Of a DNA stretch of 33,654 bases, positions 17,198 to 26,135 are shown piece after piece; the stretch's first letter is position 1; every line of letters begins with the position of its first letter. A program made the position numbers and the translations under genes. The stretch is from JAKVCB01 sp963578605 (GTDB lineage Bacteria > Planctomycetota > Planctomycetia > Pirellulales > Lacipirellulaceae), in assembly GCA_963578605.1 (NCBI GenBank), contig CAUZEA010000062.1, positions 1 to 33,654 on the forward strand, in the 5' to 3' direction. Under the pieces are notes generated by a model. That model was not told the origin of the DNA, did not search any database, and was given only the letters and a program-made list of their open reading frames with translations.

Positions 17198-18139
17198 TCA
17201 TTGGGAGGGTATTTCCAGTCCCATTTCACCGAGCAGCAATTTCATATCTTCCCAAGTGGGCTTCTTGGCCGCCGGGTTGCGCAGCAAATAGGCCGGGTGG
17301 TAGGTACACACGACCTTGATCCCGCGATATTGATGCACTCGACCCCGTAAGTGGCCAATCGACTCAGTAGTATCGAGCAAATTTTGGGCAGCGACGGCAC
17401 CCAGACAGCAGATAAATTCAGGTTCGATCAGCTCCAGCTGGCGATTGAGGAATCTCCGGCAGCTTTGCGATTCGGTCGGCGTTGGATTGCGGTTTCCCGG
17501 GGGGCGACACTTGAGCACGTTGAGGATGTACACGTCTTCCCGGCGCATTCCGCAGGCCGCGATGATCTTGTCTAACAGCTTGCCGGCGCGACCCACAAAT
17601 GGTTCTCCCTGCTGATCTTCGCTGGCACCAGGAGCTTCCCCCATAAAACAAAGATGCGCAGCAGGATTTCCAACACCAAAAACCGTTTGCTTGCGAGTTG
17701 TGGCAAGTTCCGTACAGAGGGTGCAGCCCGCGACTTCCTGGGCCAGGATTTCCAGCGAAGAAGCTGATGAAATGATACCACTTGATGGTTCGTGGGCATC
17801 GAAAAGAGGTTGTGACAGATCAGCCTGTTTTTGGGTGGATGTCATCGTCGGGGATGCTTCCTGTTTGGTGTTGGCTGATAGTTCCGGTCGACTCGTCTGG
17901 GACAGGCCGCTGGCCATCGACGGGGGTGATTGCGGCCATTTCGGCTTGGGCAACTGCTGCATGCCGGCTCGCTGTAGACTTTCGAGCCGTTGAGCTGCTA
18001 TACGGCGGAGTCGAGCTAGAGAATCATCCACGGCACGTTTCCAGTCATGATTCGGCCCACCGGTGAGTTGGGCCCTGGACGCTCGGCATGGCCTCGTGAC
18101 AACCGCAGCCCAGACAATCACCCCGGAGAGCCCAGACAA
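17198..18139 (-). CDS. Family 4 uracil-DNA glycosylase, [4Fe-4S]
   Basis: Up to 313 residues; the catalytic domain is the C-terminal two thirds. It removes uracil from DNA. Family 4 motifs: CTLCTELATTRKQTVFG (two cluster cysteines), MGEAPGASEDQQGEPFVGRA, GKLLDKIIAACGM, LNVLKCRPPGNRNP followed by ESQSC (the other two cysteines), and CTYHPAYLLRNP. The N-terminal part (HDWKRAVDDSLARLRRIAAQ) resembles the leader of planctomycete homologues, followed by a Pro/Ser-rich linker. The start is uncertain: ATG 18139 lies inside a 22-bp tandem repeat and gives implausible first residues, so translation may begin further in, perhaps at the GTG of RAVDD. No good ribosome binding site decides it. Confidence 0.88.
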   Translation of the reverse strand: MSGLSGVIVWAAVVTRPCRASRAQLTGGPNHDWKRAVDDSLARLRRIAAQRLESLQRAGMQQLPKPKWPQSPPSMASGLSQTSRPELSANTKQEASPTMTSTQKQADLSQPLFDAHEPSSGIISSASSLEILAQEVAGCTLCTELATTRKQTVFGVGNPAAHLCFMGEAPGASEDQQGEPFVGRAGKLLDKIIAACGMRREDVYILNVLKCRPPGNRNPTPTESQSCRRFLNRQLELIEPEFICCLGAVAAQNLLDTTESIGHLRGRVHQYRGIKVVCTYHPAYLLRNPAAKKPTWEDMKLLLGEMGLEIPSQ

Positions 18140-18166
18140 TCGCCCCGGAGAGCCCAGACGATCGTC
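18107..18166 (+). repeat. 22-bp tandem repeat, about 2.7 copies
   Basis: The unit AGCCCAGACAATCRCCCCGG AG runs 18107-18128 and 18129-18150 with one difference, then a partial third copy from 18151 (AGCCCAGACGATCGTC). It overlaps the nominal start of the UDG reading frame. Since 22 is not a multiple of three, it is more likely upstream non-coding DNA than coding sequence. Confidence 0.75.
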
Positions 18167-18435
18167 TAAGTGTAGGGAAGTCCTGGCCGGACAACAGGGG
18201 TCTTCAACGAGAACCTCCCATCGGGCGGCTGATTTGTGACAACTTTTCCTACCCGACTGCCCCCCAATTGGCTATGATAGGGGAGTGCTGTTTTCCGACT
18301 GGGATACGGCCTCCTCCTCTTCGGGCAGGCCGGCGCGCGCTCTGGACTTGAATAGCCGGGCGCCGGTCACAGATGACGTAACTGATTTTCGGTTGTGCAT
18401 TGCGGGTCGATGTGCGCCAACGGAGTTTGCAAGCA

Positions 18436-19842
18436 ATGGGCGTTCCTCAAGTCGTTATCGTGGGTCGGCCGAATGTCGGCAAGAGTAGCCTTTTGAATTG
18501 GCTGGCGGGCCGGCGAGTTGCCATTGTCGATGACAAACCTGGCATGACGCGTGACCGGATTACCTACTTGATGTGCCACGAAGACCGTTTCTTCGAACTG
18601 GTCGATACTGGCGGAATTGGCTTCTCGGATACAGATAACCTTAAACAGCACATTGACGATCAAATCGATATGGCCATTGATTCGGCCAACCTCATTCTGC
18701 TGGTTGTCGATACGCGTGACGGCATGGTCCCGCTCGATCAAGAGGTAGCCCACCGCCTGCGGCATGTGAAAGTTCCCGTCAAACTTATTGCCAATAAAGC
18801 CGATAACGAGAAACTCGATTCTCAGGCAGATGAATTCTACCGTATTGGTCGAGGTACACCGATGCGTGTCAGCACCCGGGAAAACCGCCATCGGCCTGTC
18901 CTGCTCAACCAGATCATTGCTTCACTTTCCGTTGTCCCCGCGGACAACGATGGCCAACAAGAAATCACGATGAAAGTAGCCATCGTTGGCCGACGGAATG
19001 TTGGCAAAAGTACCTTTGTGAATACGCTCGTGCGGGCTGAAAGGATGATTGTCAGCGAAATCCCTGGTACCACACGCGACAGCGTCGATGTCCGATTTGA
19101 ACTCGACGGAAAGGCATTCGTTGCCATCGATACCGCCGGTTTGCGGCGGACCCGAAGCCGGCAGAACGATATCGATTTTTTTGGTACCCACCGGGCACAA
19201 CGCAGCATTCGCCGCGCTGACGTCGTCTTTTTGTTTCTCGATGCCAGTGAGCGGATTAGCAAAGTTGATAAACAACTTGCTGATTACATTGGCCAGCAGT
19301 ACAAACCATGTATTCTTGTTGTCAATAAGTGGGACAAGCTGGTTGGCTCCATGCCCACCGAAAAATGGGTCAACTACCTGCATGACAATTTTGGTACGAT
19401 GCGCTACGCCCCAATTGCATTTGTAACCGGAGAAACCGGCAAAAATGTGAAGGCGTTGCTGAATCACGGGCAGATGCTCTTCAAGCAATCGTGTGCAAGG
19501 GTTCCCACTGGCCAGCTCAATCGGATGGTACGCGATGCGATTCAACGAAATCCCCCACCAGTTTGTCGAAACCGTCGGCCCAAGATCTATTACGCAACAC
19601 AAGTCGGAACGCAGCCTCCCACGATTGTCCTTTTTTGCAATCATCCCAAGGGGATATCCAAGCCATACCAGCGCTACCTGCTAAACGCCTTTCGTGATGA
19701 GCTCAGTTTCGAAGAAGTTCCGATCAAACTCTACTTGCGCAAACGCGAAAAATCGGATGTGCGAAATGATCTCGGTACCGATAGTTTGGGCAATGACCAG
19801 TCAAGTTCGCATGTGGTACCGGTCGAAGAAGCCACTTCGTAG
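18436..19842 (+). CDS. der: Ribosome biogenesis GTPase Der (EngA)
   Basis: 469 residues from ATG 18436, with GGAG about ten bases upstream. A TTG at 18400 would add 12 residues with no support. The protein has the two tandem GTPase domains unique to Der. Domain 1: VGRPNVGKSSLLN (P-loop), KPGMTRD, VDTGGIG and NKAD. Domain 2: VGRRNVGKSTFVN, IPGTTRDSV, IDTAGLR and NKWD. A KH-like C-terminal domain follows (PPVCRNRRPKIYYATQVGTQ PP and FCNHPKGISKPYQRYL). Der acts in 50S subunit assembly. The second P-loop has Arg where many homologues have Lys-Pro (GKPNVGKS); the catalytic GKS is intact. Confidence 0.97.
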   Translation: MGVPQVVIVGRPNVGKSSLLNWLAGRRVAIVDDKPGMTRDRITYLMCHEDRFFELVDTGGIGFSDTDNLKQHIDDQIDMAIDSANLILLVVDTRDGMVPLDQEVAHRLRHVKVPVKLIANKADNEKLDSQADEFYRIGRGTPMRVSTRENRHRPVLLNQIIASLSVVPADNDGQQEITMKVAIVGRRNVGKSTFVNTLVRAERMIVSEIPGTTRDSVDVRFELDGKAFVAIDTAGLRRTRSRQNDIDFFGTHRAQRSIRRADVVFLFLDASERISKVDKQLADYIGQQYKPCILVVNKWDKLVGSMPTEKWVNYLHDNFGTMRYAPIAFVTGETGKNVKALLNHGQMLFKQSCARVPTGQLNRMVRDAIQRNPPPVCRNRRPKIYYATQVGTQPPTIVLFCNHPKGISKPYQRYLLNAFRDELSFEEVPIKLYLRKREKSDVRNDLGTDSLGNDQSSSHVVPVEEATS

Positions 19843-19917
19843 CAAGGACCCGTTCCAAGCCGTTCGTACGCGTTCCGCTAGTCCAACGCAGCGCGGATTT
19901 GTGGGAGGTTTTGCGAT

Positions 19918-20232
19918 GTGGCCAGCGATTCAGTCGTCGCCGGCGATGATGCTGGAGGAAGTCCTGCCATCATGGCCCACAAGCTTACAATCCATGTGGC
20001 AGCAAAGCACGCCACTTCGCCATACGAAAACAGCTTTGACCAGTGGATTCGAAAAGAGAACATAAGAGTTGATGACCTGGTTCGGTTATCGTTTCCGGTC
20101 GGTTTGGACGCTAAGGTTTGGCTGATTCGGAGGGCCCAAGTGAGTGGACTTGTTTCGCAAGAGGGGGTTCTCAATACAGGCCAGACGGCCAATTACAACC
20201 AAACCAAGACGGACGGGCAAGGGCGTTCCTAG
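19918..20232 (+). CDS. Possible small hypothetical protein
   Basis: A frame of up to 104 residues from GTG 19918 (preceded by GGGAGG), or 86 residues from an in-frame ATG at 19972 (MAHKLTIHVAAKHATSPYEN). The composition (FDQWIRKENIRVDDLVRLSF, DAKVWLIRRAQVSG) looks protein-like, but I recognise no family. A frame on the opposite strand overlaps it almost fully. It lies between der and tRNA-Val. Could be chance; treat as unproven. Confidence 0.25.
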   Translation: MASDSVVAGDDAGGSPAIMAHKLTIHVAAKHATSPYENSFDQWIRKENIRVDDLVRLSFPVGLDAKVWLIRRAQVSGLVSQEGVLNTGQTANYNQTKTDGQGRS

Positions 20233-20484
20233 CAGAAACCCCTTATGAGGTAACGATTTCGATGGATCTTCGAAAATTTGGGGGAGTTGGGAAGGCTGGC
20301 AGGATGCTAGCTGCCATTTGAGACAACACCGATGGTGGTTGCGATTCGTGATTTCACTTATTACGCCGGTTCAGAGCGGTAGGTTTATGGGGCCTAGCTT
20401 TGGGTTCAGGTCATGTTTATATTGCGAAGATGATGTTTTGCGGAGGCTTCGGATTGTCCCGTTACCTTCACGATTCATCGCTTC

Positions 20485-20558
<74 letters not shown>

Positions 20559-20794
20559 CTTCATAAATCTTTTCCGGCGGCGTGGGTATCAACTTTTCAT
20601 GGGCCTCGGCGTTGTTGCGGTTTACGCTTTGGTGCTCTTTCTCGTACTCGCCACTATCTGAATCATCCGATCCCCCCGCCCAATTTCATCATGCGACCTT
20701 TCTCAATGGATGCCGAAAGCAGAGGCATCGCATAAATCGACGTTCTGTGCGGATCGAAGACGAAGCACACGAGCAATTAGAGATCAGCATTGAC

Positions 20795-23701
20795 ATGAAG
20801 AAACTTTTCGTCATCGCGGGCACATTTCTCGGAATCGCTTTCTTCGGGTTCCTCGGCTACAACTACTTTTTGGAACCCCTTTTGGCGCGGAAAAGGACTC
20901 TCGACAAAATCGAAAAACTCGATGCTGCTTCAGAAAATATTGAAATCGATATCCTGGATCGACATCTCGTCAGTTTCCTCATCCGGCACATCAACCACGA
21001 AGAACCGAGCAACTCAAATCTTCTTGTTTTTATCCATGGGTACAATGGTCACCCTTTTGCAACCTGGGGGCAGACAATCGAGGGTTTGTGCCAGGGGCCG
21101 TATGAAAGGGAAGACCTCGCCTGGCTGCGGCAATTCGACATAATGTCGCTGTCCTATCCGACCGGGCTTGGCCACGGCCGCTCGATCAAAGGCGCTGCGA
21201 GCCGCTTCAAACAGCCTTTTAAGAATGAGGCGATCGGTCGCGGTTATCAAAATATTTACATAATCGCTCACAGCATGGGGGGACTCGTTGTCCAACGAGC
21301 CCTCCTGGATGAAATCCTGGGCCTCGATAAACATTCTCAGCACAATGAGCTTCTGCGACTAAAAGCGATCATTTACATCGATACCCCCCACGATGGCCTG
21401 ACACTCAGAGACGAAAACAAAACGGTAAAGTGGTTTCTTGCGATAGAGTCTGAAACCTCTGAACTCAAGGCAGGTAGTGCATTTCGCCAGAAGCTACATC
21501 AGGATTGGACCCGGGCGTTCGCCGAGTATCCAGAACACGCTCGTCGGTATTTCCAGGAACGCGCTTGGATTTTCGAGTCGGATGAAACAGCACAGAACCT
21601 GGTCGTCGTCAAAGGGCAAAAGTATCGCCATTTTCCCGATGCTAAAGAGCAGACTGTTTCAGGCACTACACATTCGGGAATTTGCAAAACAAGTATGGAG
21701 GAATTTCTCAATGGTAAGGGCTATTTTCACAAGTTCATTGTTTCCCTGTTAGGACGTCACGAATTCCTTACGGGATTTGAGAAAAAGCCGTTCGGAGTTT
21801 CGCATTCGAGGGACCGAAAGTGGATATATATTATCTCCCAAAATGACAAAGACGAAGAATTCAGTACCATTCGGCGGATCAACGCGAAAACGGGGAAACG
21901 CGATCCAACATGGGAGTCTAAGGTCGGCGCAAGCGCCCACGATTTTGTTGAAGTAGAATCGAAGGATGGTCTCATTGGAATCGTGACCGATGAAGGAGAC
22001 GTTGCTGAAGAGGGTGATTCCGGTTTGACCCTTGTCGACTTGGAAACGGGTAAGGTCATCAGGAGGGTTCAACTTGGAAATTCACGACCGGACGACATGG
22101 ATGTCCATGCTGATCGTTTTGTGGCGGTCAGTGATGCTGAAACCGGTCACATTTGGATTTACGACGCTGTCGAAGACATTTATTCGACTTATAGTGAAGT
22201 CACAGGAGATGGCACGCCCTATCAGATTCGAGGACTCCAGTTTATCCGAAACGGCACGCAGCTCATCGCGTGCGGAGATCGCGGTTTCGGATCTCCGATT
22301 GCTCGATTGTTCCTCTATAAGCTGAACGATCTGTCTCTTGAAAAACTCTCCGAGGTTCGCACGGGAAATACCCCAGCGCAGGTCGTCTTCATCGAGAAAA
22401 AAAATTTCGCCTGCGTCGTCTCTCACAAAGGCGACACCATTCTAATTCACCCGCTGAATACAGATGAAATTTCGCACATCAGCGACCTCATCAGACTCCC
22501 AGCCTCGACACGTCCCGCCGACATCGCAACCCTTGAAATAGGCGATGAAGTTTTATGCCTCATCGCCTGTCACGACGGAACAGCCAAGAAGATGCGCTGG
22601 GAAAATGGAGATCCTGTCATTTTTTCATACGAGCATGGAGCCGGGCAGAGCTACGGCATCGGCGGCGATGCTGAATTCAACCGAGTTTACGTAGCCAATG
22701 ATAGAGACGGGATCGTTACATCGATCGATCTTTCGTCCCGTCAGTGGGTACGACAGCCTCTTTCGACGTTGCTGATCATCGATACGGATCCGGCACTCGG
22801 GCTTGTTATCGACGAAAATCCGCAAGATGTTGATGATAGTCTTGCCATCGTTGAGGCAATCAATTCACCAAAACTCAACTTGATCGGTATTACAACCGTA
22901 TTCGGAAATTCTCCGCCAGAGAAAGGTGCCGAGATTGCCAGGAAATTGGTAGGACTCAAAAAGAAGGCGGTTGAGGTCGTCGCGGGTGCGGCGGAAAAGG
23001 CTCCACCAGAGGGAAAAATTTCGACCAATCCTGCGGTCGACTTGATGGCAAAAAAACTGCGGACGCGGAAACTTATCATAGCAGCTATTGGGCCGCTTAC
23101 GAATGTCGCAAGTCTTATTCAGAATTACCCGGATCGATGTGAAAACATTCAGCAAATTGTCGCAGTCATGGGGCGCAGCCCGGGCCAGGAGTTCTATCTG
23201 GGCGATCGCGGGCCTATACGAGATTTCAATTTCGCCATGGATCCTCGCGCCGCAGAAATCGTCTTGACTTCGGGTATTCCCGTCGTGCTTGTTCCATTCG
23301 AATTGACCAGCACGGTTACCATTTCCCAGTTCGATCTAGACCTTATTCGGGATGCTGAAACTGAATCGTCGCAGTACGTGTTCGAGGGCTGTAAAAAATG
23401 GATGACTTTTTGGCGCGAGAATTTTCCTTCTGACGACGGTTTTCACCCCTGGGACTCGGCGACCATTGCTTACCTTACATCCCGGGAGCTTTTTGTGCCG
23501 GAGGTCAGGGGGTTCCGCATCCGTTCCGTAGACGGCACGGCCCACGGCGTTGGCAACGCGAAAACTGGGAAGCTGAGCGAATCCCAGCGTTGGCTCGAAC
23601 TGTCGCCCGACTTCCCAAACGGGCAGATCGAATATATCACGCACTTTCGGGATGGCGGCGGGAAAAAATTCGTCCGCCAGATTGTCGAGAGCGTCTACTG
23701 A
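20795..23701 (+). CDS. Membrane-anchored alpha/beta hydrolase, beta-propeller, nucleoside hydrolase fusion
   Basis: 968 residues from ATG 20795. An earlier ATG at 20582 would add 71 residues without coding character. Residues 4-27 form a single N-terminal membrane segment. Residues about 60-320 are an alpha/beta hydrolase: LLVFIHGYNGHPFATWG (oxyanion region at 81), IIAHSMGGLVVQRALLDE with nucleophile Ser160, IYIDTPHDGL, and a likely catalytic His293 in TTHSGI; this resembles DUF676/PGAP1-like lipases. Residues about 330-645 look like a beta-propeller (repeated blades such as GLTLVDLETGKVIRRVQLGN and HIWIYDAVEDIYSTYSEV). From about 658 to the end is an inosine-uridine nucleoside hydrolase: LLIIDTDPALG, DVDDSLAIVEAIN, LIGITTVFGNS, AAIGPLTNVASL and FNFAMDPRAAE. 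Substrate unknown; the order of the three domains is unusual. Confidence 0.85.
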   Translation: MKKLFVIAGTFLGIAFFGFLGYNYFLEPLLARKRTLDKIEKLDAASENIEIDILDRHLVSFLIRHINHEEPSNSNLLVFIHGYNGHPFATWGQTIEGLCQGPYEREDLAWLRQFDIMSLSYPTGLGHGRSIKGAASRFKQPFKNEAIGRGYQNIYIIAHSMGGLVVQRALLDEILGLDKHSQHNELLRLKAIIYIDTPHDGLTLRDENKTVKWFLAIESETSELKAGSAFRQKLHQDWTRAFAEYPEHARRYFQERAWIFESDETAQNLVVVKGQKYRHFPDAKEQTVSGTTHSGICKTSMEEFLNGKGYFHKFIVSLLGRHEFLTGFEKKPFGVSHSRDRKWIYIISQNDKDEEFSTIRRINAKTGKRDPTWESKVGASAHDFVEVESKDGLIGIVTDEGDVAEEGDSGLTLVDLETGKVIRRVQLGNSRPDDMDVHADRFVAVSDAETGHIWIYDAVEDIYSTYSEVTGDGTPYQIRGLQFIRNGTQLIACGDRGFGSPIARLFLYKLNDLSLEKLSEVRTGNTPAQVVFIEKKNFACVVSHKGDTILIHPLNTDEISHISDLIRLPASTRPADIATLEIGDEVLCLIACHDGTAKKMRWENGDPVIFSYEHGAGQSYGIGGDAEFNRVYVANDRDGIVTSIDLSSRQWVRQPLSTLLIIDTDPALGLVIDENPQDVDDSLAIVEAINSPKLNLIGITTVFGNSPPEKGAEIARKLVGLKKKAVEVVAGAAEKAPPEGKISTNPAVDLMAKKLRTRKLIIAAIGPLTNVASLIQNYPDRCENIQQIVAVMGRSPGQEFYLGDRGPIRDFNFAMDPRAAEIVLTSGIPVVLVPFELTSTVTISQFDLDLIRDAETESSQYVFEGCKKWMTFWRENFPSDDGFHPWDSATIAYLTSRELFVPEVRGFRIRSVDGTAHGVGNAKTGKLSESQRWLELSPDFPNGQIEYITHFRDGGGKKFVRQIVESVY

Positions 23702-24359
23702 GCCACCATTGGGCCAAGAGTTGGTGGTTACCCGGAGCAAGAGAAAAGCAAAGCCGAAAAGGGGTCGGAAAGAAGGGTTGCCACCAAAGATTGGGGGTGA
23801 CCGTTTTTTTTGTTAGCCGCCGTGAACGCAGGCCATCGTGCCCGGGACAAGGATGGTTGTCATCAATCGAATCACAGAGAGCCGGTTCATGGCGTCTCTT
23901 TCTCGACAAGGTCGTTAAACTGGCAATAGCTCCGGGGCTGTTACCAGGCTGCGATCGTAAAGGTTCAAGGTTCCTGCACCACGTCCCAGACTCGACGTTC
24001 AGTGTCCTGTTGCCCCCGTTTCCCCTTGACTCATTCGGCCAGGTCCGCCCAGCCCCGTCACCAGTTCCGCGTATTGGCCTTTGTACGACACGTCACCATG
24101 CGGGCCAGAATTTGACCAGAATTTTCGCGGAGTTTATACTTAGTCCAGCGGGTCAAGAAATAGGTGAAGGCTCGTGCCAAAACGCCTATTAGCAGTCGTT
24201 GGCCCAATCGCTGCAGGTTCGGTCAGACCCCCAGGTCTGCTGAATCGGTACCGTCGCTGATAGTGCCGTTGGCGGACGAGGGCAGACCGTCCTACTGAAA
24301 CACGAGCGGCACATCGAGGTCTCAACCAGACCCCGGGTTCCCGGAACGAGTGGGATGGT
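23702..24359. other. Long gap without supported genes
   Basis: More than 650 bases. Just after the fusion gene a 6-bp stem CCACCA / TGGTGG (23703-23727) could be a weak terminator. At 24224-24239 a small hairpin CAGACC-CCCA-GGTCTG is seen. Frames up to 200 codons exist on the plus strand (23590-24192), but their residues (Arg, Pro, Cys, His-rich) and overlap with the fusion gene argue against coding. No transposase motif was seen. Confidence 0.4.
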
Positions 24360-24388
24360 AACTCCCCATCGCTGGGAGAGGGGGAGTT
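24360..24388 (+). promoter_or_regulatory. Leader hairpin before the PEP-CTERM gene
   Basis: Perfect 8-bp inverted repeat AACTCCCC / GGGGAGTT with a 13-base loop, 67 bases before the ATG. It is followed by TATG rather than a T-run. It could be a 5' UTR structure or an inefficient terminator. Confidence 0.35.
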
Positions 24389-24454
24389 TATGTGGGCTGA
24401 GCTCCTTTGGTGATGCGGGCGACTAACCCGCCCGTCACAGTAGAGGTTGTGGGA

Positions 24455-25999
24455 ATGAAAATTCTTTGGGGGATCTTTGTAGGGACGCTAGGACTGGGGT
24501 GCACAGCTCTGACTCTGATCGATTCGAACACATACGCGGGTGTTCCCGAGTTCACCATCAGCCGGCTTGGCGAAGTCTACCCACTGCACACCACTGAACG
24601 CGGTCGAGGGGTCTTTGCCGACGTCATGCTGATCGGAAGCGATCGAGTGGTTGCCACCTATCAGCTCGCTGATCAGCTCGGTAGCCCTAACTCCTTTTGC
24701 GAAGGGAAATCGCTCTTTTCCCAGGAGTTTGACCGCGATCTCTCTCTGGAATCGATCGAGCACGAGGTCATCGACGTCACCGCCGAAGACAGCATCTTCC
24801 GACAGAGCAGCGAAATGTCCGGAGATCTTGGTGACCACAAGTTTACCGTCATGGGGGATACCATCGTCATGCTCACCACAATTCCCGGAAACCCCCGGGG
24901 GCGGTTGATCCGCTTCGACTCAAACTTCGCTCCGATCGACGACATCACCAAGGACGGCATCCTCACACTTATCGGCGACGAGACCCAAGAAGACCGGCTC
25001 CTTGACATGGGTTTTGCCAATGACGGAAGTCACGTCTACGCCCAGTTCTACAACCAACCAACAAACAGTCCCCCTTCAGCCTGGGGAGCCCAACTGTACA
25101 AGTATGAACTGAACGCAAATTTCCAACCGGTAGCCGACGCGGTCGTTAAACCGGAGAAAGGAATCTTCCTCACGGGGACCTCTCTGGTGTACGTGCCCGA
25201 AGGCATGATGGGCGCAACCGAAAATCAACTTCAGAATTTCAGTCCCAACAGGGCTCCCGACAGCAGTGAGCCCTCGGGCATCCACACCTTCGCCGTTCTG
25301 GCATCGGACCTTTCCCTGATCAAAGGTTCTACCCGAACCATCGCCGAGTCAGAACTGGACCTCTATTTCCCGACCGGAGCGGATTGGAATGAGAGACATC
25401 AGCTCTGGGTTGTAGGCTACACCCAGGAAATCGCTGCGGGGATCCATGGTTTGCAGGTCCCAGAAGCCAGCGCCTGTCTTGGGGGAGCGCAGCCCGATGG
25501 TGAAACATACAGGGAGTTGGGTCCCAGCTTCATTAGCATCTACGATGCAGAGTGGAATGAGATTGAGACCATCGCACTCAACGACGGTGATTACGCCTTC
25601 CGAGTGATGTTGAAGACCGAAGGGGACGACATTTACGTAGCCTACGATGAAATGGATTTGTATGCATGGAATCCAACCTCCCAAGCCAAGTTAGAACACT
25701 TTCGGATTACCGCCCAAAGCCCGGGAGTGCCTGGTGACTACAACGAAGATGGAACTGTGAATGCGGCGGATTACAACGTTTGGCGAGACAAACTGGGAAG
25801 TAACATTTTGCTGCCCAATGAAGATCCGAGCACGACTCCTGGGATCGTAACCGAGGAAGATTATCTCTTCTGGAAGTCACGTTTTGGCGACACTTCCGGA
25901 AGTGAATCTGCGACTACCGTGCCAGAGCCAGCTACCGCGTTGCTGGTGTTGTTGGCTGCTGTGGGGGTGCTGTCCAGGCGTGTCTCGGTGCAGGGTTAA
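24455..25999 (+). CDS. Secreted dockerin-like PEP-CTERM protein
   Basis: 514 residues from ATG 24455, with AGAGG eight bases upstream; an ATG at 24407 lacks this. A signal peptide (MKILWGIFVGTLGLGCTALT to about residue 28) is followed by a large beta-rich domain of unknown function with repeated SDRVVATYQL-like and YAQFYNQ-like strands, possibly a propeller. Near the C-terminus the EF-hand-like dockerin text GDYNEDGTVNAADYNVWRDK and a second TEEDYLFWKSRFG half appear. The protein ends with a PEP-CTERM sorting signal: VPEP, hydrophobic ATALLVLLAAVGVL, then SRR. It should be processed by an exosortase and shown at the cell surface. No enzyme motif is seen. Confidence 0.88.
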   Translation: MKILWGIFVGTLGLGCTALTLIDSNTYAGVPEFTISRLGEVYPLHTTERGRGVFADVMLIGSDRVVATYQLADQLGSPNSFCEGKSLFSQEFDRDLSLESIEHEVIDVTAEDSIFRQSSEMSGDLGDHKFTVMGDTIVMLTTIPGNPRGRLIRFDSNFAPIDDITKDGILTLIGDETQEDRLLDMGFANDGSHVYAQFYNQPTNSPPSAWGAQLYKYELNANFQPVADAVVKPEKGIFLTGTSLVYVPEGMMGATENQLQNFSPNRAPDSSEPSGIHTFAVLASDLSLIKGSTRTIAESELDLYFPTGADWNERHQLWVVGYTQEIAAGIHGLQVPEASACLGGAQPDGETYRELGPSFISIYDAEWNEIETIALNDGDYAFRVMLKTEGDDIYVAYDEMDLYAWNPTSQAKLEHFRITAQSPGVPGDYNEDGTVNAADYNVWRDKLGSNILLPNEDPSTTPGIVTEEDYLFWKSRFGDTSGSESATTVPEPATALLVLLAAVGVLSRRVSVQG

Positions 26000-26018
26000 A
26001 CCAACCTGCGACCTTTAC

Positions 26019-26037
26019 CCACGGCCAGGGGCCGTGG
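26019..26037. terminator. GC-rich hairpin between convergent genes
   Basis: A perfect 8-bp stem CCACGGCC / GGCCGTGG with a three-base loop lies 20 bases after the PEP-CTERM stop and about 100 bases from the DUF4838 stop. A second small palindrome (GACCC-C-GGGTC) follows. There is no T-run, so a shared terminator is inferred from position and stem strength. Confidence 0.5.
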
Positions 26038-26135
26038 AAGGACCCCGGGTCTCTCAGGAAAATCCGGCACAATTTCCTGGTAGTTCAAAAGTCCCGGGTT
26101 TCATTGTCCTCGTGCCTTCTTGCCGGCATGACCTG

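Noticed and set aside
23590..24192. 200-codon plus-strand frame after the fusion gene
   Set aside because: It starts inside the fusion gene, is rich in Arg, Pro, Cys and His, and shows no domain or good start signal.
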